DNA of 64,000 nt from Cristatella mucedo (lineage: Eukaryota; Bryozoa; Phylactolaemata; Cristatellidae). The notes below the pieces were generated by a model. That model did no database searches. It saw only the letters and a program-made list of their open reading frames with translations, and was not told the DNA's origin. The translations under genes were made by a program, and so were the position numbers. The stretch is from contig WPIO01000059.1 of the NCBI GenBank assembly GCA_009760855.2, positions 62,001 through 126,000 of the forward strand. The letters run 5' to 3'. Shown here piece by piece: positions 10,440-48,850 of the stretch; within the stretch, counting starts at the first letter, position 1; every line of letters begins with the position of its first letter.

Positions 10440-12685
10440 CCTATCGGCAGAGCTTCTCTCGAGCCGTGTGGTTTCTTGGCATTGGCTTTCAGTATATTTT
10501 GATTTAATCCCATGCTCTGGGCCACGGCTGGCAATCCTCAGCCGGCGTGCTGTTTACCGATCTGCAAGGCGAGCTGAAACCGCTGGTGGAACCGGGAGCC
10601 ACTAGCTGCTGTGGGTGAGGCTAGGGGCAATAGGGATATAGAGAAATATAGAAATAAGAATAATAATAATGGAGATAATAAGAATGGGGAATAGAGATTA
10701 TTATTATAGAGATATATTGCACTGAACACTTCTCTTTCTCGAGGCCTCGTCAGGCGGGCTGCTTCGATCAAGCGGCAGCTTCGGCGACACTATTTGATTA
10801 ACAGCTTTGGTGGAATGTCCAATATGGCCGAACTAGTGCCGGATCTAAGCTGAGCTTTGTCGCTCGATTGGAACGTCGTGTGCAGCTCGAGGAAGCCGAA
10901 TGATCTGATAAAGCCAGAGGGGGAATGATCTGATAAAGCCCCAGCGATGCTGCTGCTGCTGCTTGCCAGGCGAGCGGTCTCAGCTAGCACGAGTCGAAGC
11001 AGTGTATATCGGGTCAGCTGACCGCCGTGTCCTCGATTGACCTCTGACCGCTTGCCCTTGCTGCTGTAGGTCTGTCCGGCTTCTTGCCCATTCACCCGAT
11101 GAGCTACGTGGAGGCCCAGCGACTCCGGAAAGCTGCCGAGAGCTCAGGAGCTTCCGGCGGCGGCGAGTCGCCAGCAGCCGCCGAGAGTGCAGGCCACTGA
11201 GAGGCGGCGCTGCGCAGCCGTAGCCGAAGACGTTGCTGCGCCGCTGCCTCAGCGGCAGCTATCGCTGCTGAGGCCGCCGAGGCAGCAGCAGCGACCCACT
11301 CCGGTGCCTCCGTACCGGAAGGGATGGAGTGAACGTGCTCGAGTTCGGTGTGCAGCTGGCACGTGACGAGCAGCACGTGACGAGCAGCACGCCGTTTCTG
11401 GCCGGTCGTTCAGCCGTCGTTCTTCAGACGTCGCTGCGGCTGCTGCGCTGCCTGTATCCTGTGTTAAAGCTGCCTCGAACGGCTTGCCACGGGCAACCGT
11501 GGCAAGCCTTGATCCTTTTTTTATTGCAATATATGAGATGTGTTTTCACCTCTGTGGCAGCTCCCTCTATGAAGGTGGCTACTTCCGGCGGTGGCTTCCT
11601 GGCTGGGGCACCGTTGTATTGTGTCCCTCGAAGGTCAAAGAACAAAGTCGTGGTAGCTTTCGGTGCTGCGTCCTCGGCGCAACGACGGGAGACAGCTCGA
11701 GCAACGAGTCGCTGTCCGCCTGGTGGGCGTGGCTGTCGAGTTTGCAGCCTTTTATGAGATGAGCTAGTGACCCAGTGACTCCTGTGACATAGGAGAGCTG
11801 CAAACAGACTCATATCTGGGGGCTTGCACTAAGGTCCCCAGTTGTATTTACCTGGACATTTGTTGGAGTTTGAATAACTCGTCCGAGGCATTTAGATGCC
11901 TTGTTTAGTGCAGGACTCATAGATCACACAGCGGGCACTCTAGCACAGATATCCTTCTGCAGATTTAACTTTTGACTGAAGACGCAAAGATCTCAACTCG
12001 TCCTTTATCGTTCTTGCATTTCGTCCTGCCGCGGTCGACAAAAGCCATAAGTAAGACCGATCAAAGTCGCCTGGCAATATTCCCGTGTCTCGAACTGCTT
12101 TTGCTGCAGCTGCTGCTATAATTGCTGCTACTAGTATCGTTGCTGCTGAGCATTATGTGCTATCAGTTGGCTTGCTGGCTTGTCACTGACCTTGACCTTG
12201 TCAGCCCTTGACAGGGAGAGTGGCTGAACCATCAAGCCTACCTGACTGTGCTCATGAGATAGCTGCAATCAAGTAGAGTATCTAATCAAGCGATGAAAAA
12301 TTAACTCACTGAATGCATAGTTACGTAGTTAAAAATTGAACATTTGCCACTCAAATAAAACCCAGGGCAACTGGTCATAGAGCAAATCAGATTCTGCTAA
12401 CTAGAGCTCAACTTTTGTCAGCCATTTCCCAGTCTGAGTTGCTTGCAACATTTGACTTTGTGTCGATCTCGCAAAAGGCTTTCAGTCCCATCAGCCTCTG
12501 TACACTTTTGGACTGAGCATTCCAAAAATAACAAAAAAGTCTTTAGTATAACACTCTAAGGTAACTTGATGTTTATTCGGGTGCTTTATAACTCCTGAAA
12601 GAGGAGCACTAGCCAATAGTTATAAAAAACAAGGTATCCTGCCCAGGCAAGCGTGCAAAAGTACACAACTGTCATCCAAAGACAA
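10440..12685. other. No confirmed gene; GC-rich patch at 10.9-11.75 kb
   Basis: 10.9-11.75 kb is rich in CTG/CAG-type triplets and open in several frames by composition. There is a local duplication of CACGTGACGAGCAG at about 11,360-11,390. No protein family is recognised on either strand. Confidence 0.4.
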
Positions 12686-12832
12686 GCAAGCTGGTTTGGT
12701 ACAGCGGTTAAGGTGCTCGCCCCGACCAAGGTCTTGCTGAGGTCGTGGGCTCGAGCCCGGAGGTATATGTGAAGCACCTGAATAGAGATTAGGTTCTCTT
12801 TACGGGCGCTATACAATTGAATTATATTTTTT
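12686..12832 (+). mobile_element. tRNA-derived SINE with LINE C-type tail
   Basis: tRNA-like head (TGGTACAGCGGTTAAGGTG A-box region; B box GGGCTCGAGCCC at about 12,747). The tail AATAGAGATTAGGTTCTCTT, then GGGCGCTATACAATTGAAT, resembles LINE C AAAGAGATTAAGTTCTCTGA and GGGCGCTTTATCAAGTGAAT. Confidence 0.75.
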
Positions 12833-13118
12833 TAAAGTAGAGGCAAAATACTAGCGGCCACTTATTAGTAGGACCCACGGTTAGTAACACTAACTCGATC
12901 AGGCACAGATAAGGGAAGCCCGCGAGAAGAAAACGGGTCAGCTGCATGTCTGTTTGGCACTAAATCGCCATGTTCCACTTTTTCATAACGTACAGCCACA
13001 CAAGAGAACAATTCAATCGAACAGATTGGAACAGGTTTTATCTATTTTTAATGCTGTCAAGAGGAACGGCAGAATCAGCTCAAGTTCTTCTCCTCGTCAA
13101 GTGTCTTTTGTTAGCAGC

Positions 13119-13121
<3 letters not shown>

Positions 13122-13168
<47 letters not shown>
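13122..13168. repeat. (TA)n microsatellite
   Basis: About 45 bp of TA dinucleotides. Confidence 0.95.
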
Positions 13169-13169
<1 letters not shown>

Positions 13170-14800
13170 CGTATAGGAAGCGTGTCAATATGGCAAGCGA
13201 TACCATGCATAGTGCCAGCACGCAACCAAACGCAAATTAATTTCAAGTTAACTGCTAATTGTAAACTTCCGGCTGTAGTAACCCTTCACTTCGATTCCTA
13301 CCAAAGACTGCCTACGCGAGTACGACTCCCTCGTTGGTTGCAGTGGTTGAAGAGAATCTTCGATTAAAACGCGGCGCGTCGCGTCGCACGGCAATCCTCG
13401 GGCAGTGTCATCAGGCTGCAACGGCTGCCGTGCATAAGCCGCCGGAGGCAGGTGGCGCCTGCGTCGGCGGTGGCTGCGCGCGCAGCTGCCGCCGCAGCAG
13501 CCGCTTCGCTCGCGCAGCTACCGCGCGCGGGTGGGCTGGATCGCTTCATTCAGGCGATCGCCCGAATGAAGCGGTCGCCTCGACGACGATCGCCCGAATG
13601 AAGCGGTGAAGCTTGCGCTCAAAGTAGGCGACCTGCGACTACGCAGCGTTGCCATCGCGCGGCTGTTGCTAGTAAGCGTTGCCATCGAGCGGCAGGCAGC
13701 TCGTCCAGAGCAGCCGCATGAGTGCGTGTCAAGCGTGTTCTTACGTAGATTGTGCTCCGAACGGCGCAGCTCTTTGAGGTTGGTTGGCAATTTAATTAAA
13801 TTTAATCCGTGCGATCGCGAGAGAGAGAGAGAGAGAGAGAGAGAGTGAGCATCGTGGACTAGGGCGAGGCAGGCTTCGAATGAGGCAGGCAGAGAACGAC
13901 GAGGCGAGGCGAGGCCAGCGTCTCGCAGGTTGCTTAGATCCTGGCACTGAAACCTTGCTGACAACCTACCCTAAAGAAAACACGTCAGAGACAAGCGCAC
14001 ATTTGCACGGTCGAATGCAATCTAGGTTGGCAACCGAGCCACACACACTCTGGACGCCGTCTGCTCTAAAACGTTTCCGACAATCTATTTCTTTAGTCCG
14101 TCGATGTACCTTTCAGACGTGCGCACTTCTCAGAAACGAAAGTCTCTACCGATTCGCTTTGACTCGGACGCTAAAAAGCACGGCGAGAGATCGTGCGAAT
14201 ATGAATGCGAATGAAGACGCGATTTATTTCGTAGTCGAAAATCACGGGTTCCGGTGAAAGAGGCTAAAAGTAGGAAACTATCATAGCCTTGTATAGCCAT
14301 GGATCCGGAACAGAAGCGAGAGTGGCGAGCAGAATCGGCGCGTGCGTGGCTCCCATGGGCAACAATGATAAAAGCTAGCGAGAGAGAAATCGTCGCGTCA
14401 ACCAAATGTCAACGTCGCAGGGCGAGTTTCGTTAACTTAGCGACAGCAAAAGACGTCAAAGGAAGAAAGTCACAAGCATCGAAATAATATCATATAATAA
14501 ATAAATATATCGAAAATATTTATTTATTATATTTCTTTCAATTTTCTTTTAATGCACATATTTATCCGTAGATATTCATTGATTAATTATTTTTTTCTTT
14601 TCAAGAAAAAGGACCCCAGCATTACCTATCAGTAAGACGGACTCACCAGTTAGGTCGGCAGGCACTCGGGTCCGCGTAGCTGAGTAAGGTCGGTGTTTTC
14701 GGTCACTTGTTGCTAGCGTAAATAGTTAATTGACTACATTCTACCCGTCGCCACAGTTGAGCCGCCGCTGCTCGCGTCTGACTGAAGAGGCTGGAGTCCT
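13170..14800. other. No confirmed gene; small repeats
   Basis: Contains a duplicated GATCGCCCGAATGAAGCGGT at 13,555-13,605, a (GA)n run at 13,818-13,846 and an AT-rich stretch at 14,490-14,600. Open frames at 13.3-14.4 kb match nothing I recognise. Confidence 0.45.
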
Positions 14801-14808
14801 GTGCTGCG

Positions 14809-14963
14809 GGGGGGGGGGGGGGGGGCGGGGGGGGGGCGGGGGGGGGGCGGGGGGGGGGCGGGGTGGGGGTGGGTGGGGTGGGGCGGGGTGGGGCGGGGTG
14901 GGGCGGGGTGGGGCGGGGTGGGGCGGGGTGGGGCGGGGGGGGGCGGGGTGGGGCGGGGGGGGG

Positions 14964-15051
<88 letters not shown>

Positions 15052-15053
15052 CG
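14809..15053 (+). repeat. G-rich tract with long poly-G
   Basis: About 245 bp of almost pure G. It starts as GGGGGGGGC-type and GGGGTGGGGC-type units and ends in about 80 consecutive G. It would form many G-quadruplexes. The Gly- and Pro-rich frames across it are artefacts. Confidence 0.95.
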
Positions 15054-15237
15054 GGGGCGCTGCATTATTGCCTCTGCTAGAGGAAGCGCAAGTGAGAGCT
15101 CCTCTGCGCGTCGCTACGCAAATGAAACTGTTGAATCTGAAGACTTTTAAGCCGGTATTTGAGCTGCTTTTGAGCCTTACGAGCTTCCTTCACGGGTGGA
15201 TCCTCGTAAAAAAAGGACAAAGCTTGTTTGTTTTTTG

Positions 15238-15350
15238 AGCGTGATTCCACTTACCATCTAATTGCATTTCCCTTTGCAGCAAATGTAAAGCGCATAGAAA
15301 GAGATTAAGTTCTCTGAGGGCGCTTTATCAAGTGCATTATTATTATTATT
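15238..15350 (+). mobile_element. LINE C 3' tail fragment
   Basis: Ends of the family 3' UTR: CCCTTTGCAGCAAATGTAAA, AAAGAGATTAAGTTCTCTGA and (ATT)n. Confidence 0.8.
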
Positions 15351-15408
15351 AGTGAGACTGCAGGTTATCAGAGCGGTTTCTCGCTATTATTTCAGCTTAA
15401 AAACCATC

Positions 15409-15492
15409 GACAGGGGACAGGATGCAGGCGTGGACAGGGGACAGGATGCAGGCGTGGACAGGGGACAGGATGCAGGCGTGGACAGGGGACAG
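15409..15492 (+). repeat. 24-bp minisatellite, 3.5 copies
   Basis: The unit starts GACAGGGGACAGGATGCAGG and ends CGTG; it is repeated without change. Confidence 0.95.
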
Positions 15493-15499
15493 GTTCTCG

Positions 15500-16600
15500 C
15501 TTCGCTGAACGAAAGCAAACCTAGAGCTGCATAAATGCAGCGCCGCCTTTGTATTTGTTACGTACTATATATTATATTATGTTAGTACTTATGTTAATGC
15601 GTTGGCAGTTAATAAACATCTCGCTCATATTAGAGACACCTCGCGCTGAACACCGAAACTCCCTGAGTATCTGGATGTAAACACTGAAGATGGGCAGTGT
15701 AGGCCTATCGCCTTGACAGAGCTCGCTGAATTGAATGGAAATGAAACTCGAGAAGTTACAGCCAATTTCATAACCAGCTGTGGTCTTTAGCGCACGGCAT
15801 TGCTTGGTATAAACGCAAATCGTTTGACGGAATCACTCCAGTTTGCGTATGCTGTTCAAGCTATCTTGCAATGACCTCGATGGTTCTGGTCGCTTTCCAA
15901 GAAAAGAATAGTGTTTTTGTGCTTCTGATCAAGGGGATTCTCCGCCAGAATCCTGAGTACGAAGTTGTATAGGGTCACAGCCCATTGGGTAAGTCAGTTG
16001 AAGATAAACTTGTAGCTTGTCTGCTGCTGGTATTGGCTATTCGGTGACTTCATTAGGGTACTCACATCACCCTACGAAAACCAGCGGATATGCTTACACC
16101 AAACTTGTCACGAGGTACAGCAGCGCTAGGCGGCTTTATCGCTAGGGGCAGAGAGTCACTTTGAAGTGTGGCAAGCAACAAGGCCAAATGCACTGTCTCA
16201 TTTTAGGCCAACGTGCTGGAGCACACAAGAAGACACTCGTGGCCACCAGGTAGAAGGACCTCTGGATAGTGAAATACACTGAATCGCGAACAAATAAGAA
16301 CGCAAAGAGCAGAGGAACAAAGCAAGCAATAATCACTAGGCAAAGGCAAAGATAATCGGTGCATCGGTGCCTCTCTCCAGTTGAGACACGCGCGAGTTGA
16401 GGCGAGCAAGGTCGAGGTGCAGCACCCTTAAAAGCGACTGCCTACGGTATTGTGCTTTCTTTCCGCGTCTGCTAAAATTTACAGCGACACGTGTGCTGCG
16501 CACTCGCGTCCAGAGCTCCACCGCTGCAAGGAGGGCAGACAGCGAAAGCTCTCTGCGAAAGAGCGAGAAAAATAAGCAGCAGCAGCTGCTGCGAGCTCGC
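15500..16600. other. No recognisable gene
   Basis: Searched on the minus strand for the missing last exon of gene B; none was seen. Nothing else assignable. Confidence 0.45.
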
Positions 16601-16607
16601 TCGCTCG

Positions 16608-16705
16608 ATCCGCCAATCAGCAACTGCGAGCTCGCGAGCTCCGCCAATCAGCAGCTGCAGCTCACTCCGCCAATCAGCAACTGCGAGCTCGCTCGCTCGC
16701 TCTTC
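16608..16705 (+). repeat. Short tandem repeat, about 24 bp
   Basis: CCGCCAATCAGCAACTGCGA and variants occur three times with GAGCTCGC spacers. The CCAAT-type motif is repeated in it. Confidence 0.75.
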
Positions 16706-16814
16706 AGCCTGGTCGCTAGAGCCGCTGGAGAGCCGGAGGCGAGACTAGCAGCGGCGGCAGCGAGCGGTCCCAGCTCGGAGAAAGAAGAAGTGGCTTCCGT
16801 GGCTTCCGCTCTCC

Positions 16815-16841
16815 TCCTCTCTCTCTCTACCTCTCGTCACG

Positions 16842-16878
<37 letters not shown>

Positions 16879-17040
16879 GCCGCTCTCTCTCGTCGCTCTC
16901 TCTCGCTCTTTCTCTGTCTCGTCGCTCTCTTTCTCTCTCTCTTTCAATCTCTCTCTCTCTCTCATCGCTCTCTCTTCTCTCTTTCTCTCTCTCTATCTTT
17001 CTCTCTCTCTCTCGCTCGCTCGCTTTTCTCTCTCTCATAT
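16815..17040. repeat. (CT)n-rich array
   Basis: CTCTCT with CGCTCT, CTTTCT and CGTCGCT interruptions, just downstream of gene B e7 on the minus strand. Confidence 0.93.
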
Positions 17041-17251
17041 TCATTCTGAACCCTCGGGTTCAGTTCGCTGTCTCCGCTCTCTGGAGATTTCTTTCGGCAC
17101 TCCACACGTCGCAACCTCGTTGGAAAACTATCGAGCAGTGATTCCAGCAACGTCGTCGCAGCGGCGCCACTTCTTGCGCGCCTGCGCTGCTCGCCATCGT
17201 CGACAAGCTAGCGGAAGCCAGCGATAATCGCACGCACGCGTGCGCACTCAC

Positions 17252-43215
<25,964 letters not shown>

Positions 43216-43999
43216 TTCAGCCTTTCCCCTTGGAGAGAATGCTTGAAAGCAGCGAGGCTTCGGCTGCGGCGGTACCGAGCCGAGGCGCGACGGCGACGGC
43301 GAGTCCTGCCACCGCTGCGCTCAAGGTCGACGAAGAAGGCGCGGCGCGAACGACAGACCCCGGTCGACCGATGGCCGCTCGCTTCTTTGCCGTCGGCTGG
43401 AGTCCGGCGGCATCCGGCGTGACGTCAGTCGATTGGCCGTCGTACCGTGGCGGCTATCTTCTGCCAGAAAGAGAAACATCCAGCGAATCTTTCGGCTCTC
43501 GGCGCTCTTTCGTATATATCGCAAAATATCGCAATATCTCGGCTCTCGGCGCTCCGCGGACTCTCCAGGCAAAAGGATTCCCTTCCCTTTTTTTACCTGA
43601 CCTTTTGAGGGCTCCTCGTGGCTCTTATCAAAGAAGTGAAACGACGTCGCTAGAAAAGCCGTTCTCTGCCGCCGCCGCCGCCGCCGGCGAACTGAAAGGG
43701 CGGCGGCGCGTGCTGGATCAAGCCAGTTTATTGCTGCCGAAACATCGTTCGCGGTTCGCTGAATAGCAACGGCAAGGAACCGATTATGTGACGGCCTTAT
43801 GAATTATGGCGGCGACAAGCCGCTTTAGCGACCGTCTGCGGTTGGTTGGGCGACATGACAGATCCGAAGTTACACAGCAGTCGGCCAACGACGCTCGCTG
43901 TAGGAATTGTGCAGGCAGCAAGCAAGCGGGCTCTGCGGACCGCGGGCCATCTCGTTGGCTTCACCGAGACGCCGCTCGGTGAACTTGCTCCGTTGCTGA

Positions 44000-44039
<40 letters not shown>

Positions 44040-44090
44040 TGACACAGGACGCTCGTAACCTTTCGCGGAGGTCGAAGAGACTTGTGTGCG
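43216..44090 (-). promoter_or_regulatory. CpG-rich region upstream of gene B e1
   Basis: GC- and CpG-rich DNA directly upstream of the e1 ATG, with short (CCG)n runs at about 43,669 and 44,001-44,038. It probably holds the gene B promoter and 5' UTR. Open frames here are GC-driven and match no known protein. No individual promoter element is claimed. Confidence 0.4.
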
Positions 44091-44369
44091 CTGAAAATTT
44101 GACTCGCTATCGCACAGAATGGTCCGAGTCTTCGCTGCTGCAGCTGCTGTCAGAATGCCTGCCTTCATCGATGTCCCGCCTAAAAGTTCCTGCCGCGATT
44201 CTAACGCTCAGAACGTCACCGGTCGCTTGTCGGCTGGTAACGGCAACCTTACGGGCCCTGCGTTTGCGGCCTAGTTCGGTCAGGACATGGATGTCGAAAC
44301 CTTGTCTGTAGCGGAACGCTATCTACATCCTTCAACGCCGTCACAGGAAATCGGGTAGCAGTAGAGAGC

Positions 44370-44535
44370 TGGCGCATGAGGTACGGTGCTCGCTCTTCAC
44401 GACCCAGGTCGCGGGCTCGAGTCCTGCAGCGGGCTATCATTAATTTCCAACGACAAGCGAGGCTAATAGCCGTTAAGTTTCTCGCTTCTGACGCTATTCA
44501 AATGAGGTAGTTGGATCAGCTAATTTACTTAATGT
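44370..44535 (+). mobile_element. tRNA-like SINE (third type)
   Basis: TACGGTGCTCGCTCTTCACG, CCCAGGTCGCGGGCTCGAGT (B-box-like) and CCTGCAGCGGGC; it ends AATGAGGTAGTTGGATCAGC. Confidence 0.65.
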
Positions 44536-44684
44536 TTCTTTATTTGTCACGAAATGGTTTGACGTTTGTTGAATATTCACTTTAAATGACGTAGCACTCG
44601 TAGCAGCGAAGAGAGGACTCGGACGAGGACTCAGTAGTTATTTTCAGCCCAAGCCGAGGCAAAAAAATGAACGGACCTAAAAGA

Positions 44685-44827
44685 GAGTTCACTAGCCATT
44701 TGATCGTGCTTCGTTGGCAGCAAATGTAAAGAGCCCAGAAAGTGACTGAGTTCTCCGAGGGTGCAACATCAAATGCATTATTATTGTTATTATTATTATT
44801 ATTATTATTGTTGTTATTATTATTGAC
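44685..44827 (+). mobile_element. LINE C 3' tail with (ATT)n
   Basis: CATTTGATCGTGCTTCGTTG, GCAGCAAATGTAAAGAGCCC and GAGTTCTCCGAGGGTGC, then (ATT)n to 44,826. Confidence 0.75.
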
Positions 44828-45735
44828 GCAGCTGCACTGATCGGTTAGGCGCCACTTCAATTCACTCACACAGAGAGAGTCGGTACATCAATGTCGACCG
44901 GGCGAATTTAGAAAGAGAATTTAAGAAATAAATTTAAGAATTTAAGAGAATTTAGTCTTTACTATATCAGGCGCGCTTCGCATGCGCCACGCGGCTCGAG
45001 GCCACGACCACGGCCGTCAAATAAATTCCCCTTGACCTTGGTCGCGGCGAGCACCGCGGCAGTTCATGGCTTAAGTTGTGGGAGAAGTCACGCCGGCGGC
45101 TGCCGCACCGCATCGCTGCAGGCGTCTCTAACGCCGATCCGACGGGGGGGGAAACGCCTACGACGAAGCGACGACTCGCGAGAAGCCGACGGCGCGAGCG
45201 ACGATGGCAGCCGCAGCCGCCGCCGCCGCGAAAGAGGAGCGTCGAGTGGGACGCTCTCACGATTGCGTGCGATTTTCGCTGTGAAAAAATCTTTCGGACA
45301 TTTAAATTACAGAGCAATCGACGGTCGAGAAAGTATCTTGCGGATAAAGATGTCTTCGGGCCTTGAAATGTCTCGTCCTTATCAGCTACAATTTGCAACC
45401 TACGTGCAAAGTAGCCTGGGTCCTCAAGCCACGAGTTTCCTCGCATGCTCGCAACAAAGAGTCCAGAACCCAGCGTTTAATGCGCTCGTCTTGACCGTGA
45501 TCAAAGTTATTGTATTTATTAATTATTAATTCTTAATTCTTAATTATTAATTGGCAAAGTTAATGCATTCGACGACCCGAGGTAGATGGCTCGAACCCCG
45601 CGGCAGATACGAAGAGCCTGTATCGCGGGCCGACCAGTTAGAGGCTGCGTTCATAGATATTGCCAAAGATGTCAGGCTAGCCTGCGGTCAAATAGCTGCT
45701 CATATCGGGCTGCAACCCACAGGGCTCTTATAATA
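44828..45735. other. No confirmed gene; GC-rich patch
   Basis: 45.0-45.3 kb is GC-rich and open in several frames, with no family match. Between the two epimerase genes it could be a regulatory or non-coding exon region, but nothing shows this directly. Confidence 0.35.
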
Positions 45736-45739
45736 GTAA

Positions 45740-48700
45740 TTATAATAATAATGATGCACTTGATAAAGCCCCTTCAGAGAACTCAATCTCTTTCTAGGTG
45801 CTATACATTTGCTGCAAATGAAAACGCGATTGAATGGGGAATAATATCATGCTTGATAGACAGCATGAATAACAGGGTTAGGGGTGACATGCACAGGATC
45901 AGCATGCGAATGGGTTAGTGGCAGCATGCACAGTGACACCACGCATAAGCACATCAAAGACGAATCACAGGGACCCACTAAATGCTGTCCTTAATAGGTG
46001 TGTTTTTAAGTTCTTTTTAACTGTAGTCAAGTAAGGAGATGTTGTGACGCAGGTCGGGAGCGAGTTCCGGGCTCTGGGAGCATACGAACTAAATGCACTG
46101 TCTCCAAAGCATTTGAGCTTTGTACGAGGTATTGGTAGACTGTTGGATTCCGAAAAGCGGGTGGTACAATGCTTGGCCTGGTGGGGGAGTAGATCTGAGA
46201 GATAGGCTGGAGCCCAAGAATGAAGTGACCTAAAAGTGAGCGACCAAACTTTGAAGTCGATCCGTTGTTTGACTGGTAGCCAGTGCAGGTCGGCGAGAAG
46301 TGGTGTGATGTGACAACTGCGACGCTCACGACAGACAAGCCTAGCTGCAAAGTTGTGTACCAGCTGCAATCGCCCGATTGCACATGCCGGTAGGCCAGCG
46401 AGCAGTGAGTTACAGAAGTCAAGACGGGATGTCACAAATGCATCGACCAACGTAGACATGGTATCCTTATCTGAACAAGCCCCTATTTGAGCATTGTTAT
46501 GTAGCTGAAAGTAGGCAGACTTGATTGTGGAGCAGATGTGGTCGTCTAACGAGATGTCACTTTGGAACATGACACCTAGATTTCGAGCTGATTCAACGGG
46601 AGATATGCTGGCAGAGCCAATTTTTTAAGCGTCAGTCTTTCCAATTTCTGAATCACACTGGGTTTGCCCATAACTAGTAAGTCAGTTTTGTCATCGTTTA
46701 GTTTTAGAAAATGTGCTGCCATCCATGTGCGGATGTCATCAATGCATGCAGCAAGTGAGCTGAGACAATTTGAGGTGCTCGAAGGGTGGGAGGGATAAAG
46801 CAAAGGTACAACTGAGTGTCATCCGCATAGAAGTGAAAGCCTAGATTGTGCATGGCAATCACATCAGCATGAGGGAGAGTATAAACCGTGAAAAGAACCG
46901 GACCTAGCACGGAGCCCTGAGGTACTCCATATTTTAGAGGTACTTCAGATGATCTTTGTCCATTCACGTCAATACACTGGAGTCTCCCACTGAGATAGGA
47001 CCTGAACCACTGCAGAGCAGTGCCGGTGATGCCCAGGCGAGATGAGAGGCGCTCTAGAAGAACTTTGTGATCGATGGTATCAAAAGCTGCCGAAAGATCG
47101 AGCCAAACAAGCAGAGACACTCTACCCATGTCTGCATTCCTAAGTAGGTCGTTGTATACCCGAAGCAATGCTGACTCTGTGGAGTGATTAGCTCTCAAGC
47201 CGGACTGGAACTTATTAGCAAGGTGTGAGGTTTCGATATAGGAATTCAGCTGGTCTGCCACGACCCGTTCCAGTGTCTTTGATAGGAATGGTAGAAGGGA
47301 GACTGGGCGGTAGTTGCTCAAGTTCTCTCGGTCTAGTGTCGCTTTCTTGAGAAGTGGCCTGACGACAGCTTTTTTGAAAGGTGCTGGGACATGACCTGAG
47401 GTTAATGACATATTAATGATGTTAGTTATGCATGGCAGCAGCAGATCAATGCAACGTAGGAGCAGGACAGTGGGAATAGGGTCCAGAGGACTTGTTGTCT
47501 TCTTTGATTGGGATGTGAACTTCAGGACGAGATCACTAGCGACCTGCTTAAATAAAGACATTGAGTTGCAGCCAGGAATTGGGGAACAGCATTCTAGGGG
47601 GGATGTTGTAATCGCAGGGATTGACTCCTGATCTTGTCTATCTTCAGCACAAAGAATCGAGAGAACTGATCGGCTAGATCATCACAAGGATCATCAGGTA
47701 AGGAGCTAATCTGGGAACGGTTGAGGAGATAGTTTATTGTCGACATCAGCATTTTTGGATTGTGCATCTGTGATTCAACAATTTTTTATGGAAGCTAGAC
47801 TTGGCCTTTGCTAGGATCGATTGGTTCGACCCACTGTAGTCTTTATATGCTTGTCGGCGGACACTCAGTCCTGACCTTTTGTTTGTTTTTTCAAGCTTTC
47901 GCTTAATAGACCTACCTAGTTTAATGTGTGTGGTAAACCATAGGCCGTCTGGGCGAGTTCGCACAGTAGGCTTAGTCAGAGGTTGCAAACTCGTCGATCA
48001 TGTCAGCTGGTGTCGTGTTGTAGCTATATACCAATGATGACAGATCGGAGGGGGATTGAGCAGCAGAGGCGAGGCAGATATTCTCGCACGGACAGCATCG
48101 ATGTTAAGGGTCTTGAGGTTTCTCGATTCACAGAATTTTTTAGGGGAAAAGAAGGCGGGCACTCACTGTAGACTGAATGAGATCTGCATGTGATAAGCAG
48201 GATTGGGTAATAATTGGTGATGACAAAGTGGAGTTGCATGAGAAAATTTGGTCGATTGTGTGACCCTTGATGTGAGTAGGGCCATGCACATGAGCCACAA
48301 CAGACACAGAGTCACTCAATGCACGAAATTCAGTGCTGAAGGCGTCAGATAAGTTATCAAAATAAATATTGAAATTACCCATTACGAGGAAGCATCGATT
48401 TCTTGCACACAGAATCGCAATGGGATCAGAGAAATCCGAGATAAAGGAGGATTTGGTACCTGGTGGGTGATAGACTACTGCGACCGTCGGTAGCTTGTTT
48501 TCGGGTGAAGCCAACGGATTCAAAAGACTGCTTCGAGGGTACTGCAAAGGGCTTGAAGTTGAATTTCGAGCGGACGATAACAGCAACTCACTTCTAGTTT
48601 TGCTTGATCTAGAGGTGTGAAAAGATTGAGAAACTGGTCGGGGTAGTCTTTAACTGTCGGACACTTTACCGATTTTAGCCAAGTTTCCGTTAATGCGAGC

Positions 48701-48850
48701 AGGTCGAGACCATTTTCAGAAATGAGGTCGCTTAATAACAGAGGTTTATTGCACATTGAGCGAGGATTCCAAAGGCAAGCGCTAAATCGGGGCGTTGGAG
48801 TTACAACAGGCCTGAAGATCGCTGCGTTAGAGAGAATCACAGACACGCGT
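45740..48850 (-). mobile_element. LINE C, nearly complete copy (endonuclease plus reverse transcriptase, CR1/L2-like)
   Basis: Read on the minus strand. An apurinic-type endonuclease region starts near 48,846 (SACLWNPRSMCNKPLLLSDL, then DLLALTETWL) and continues after frameshifts with PTVAVVYHPPGTKS and FLVMGNFNIYFD. A linker follows, then a reverse transcriptase at 47,561-46,704 (NYRPVSLLPFLSKTLERVV, LLVWLDLSAAFDTIDHKVLL, GVPQGSVLGPVLFTVY and FHFYADDTQL). A further shift leads to the C-terminal part at 46,570-45,965 (RRLQLV.N.AARLVCRERRS-like, HWLPVKQRIDF). The 3' UTR ends in the family tail with CGCCCTCAGAG-like and CTCTTTCTAGG-like boxes and an AAT/ATT repeat at about 45,735. Several frameshifts break it, so this copy is probably inactive. 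The family resembles CR1/L2/Rex-type LINEs. Confidence 0.9.

Noticed and set aside
10538-11376. Ala-rich and Arg-rich frames as a gene
   Set aside because: GC-rich triplet composition opens several frames at once. No family signature or splice structure supports any of them.
14703-15238. Long Pro-rich and Gly-rich open frames
   Set aside because: They are translations of the G-tract in several frames, not genes.
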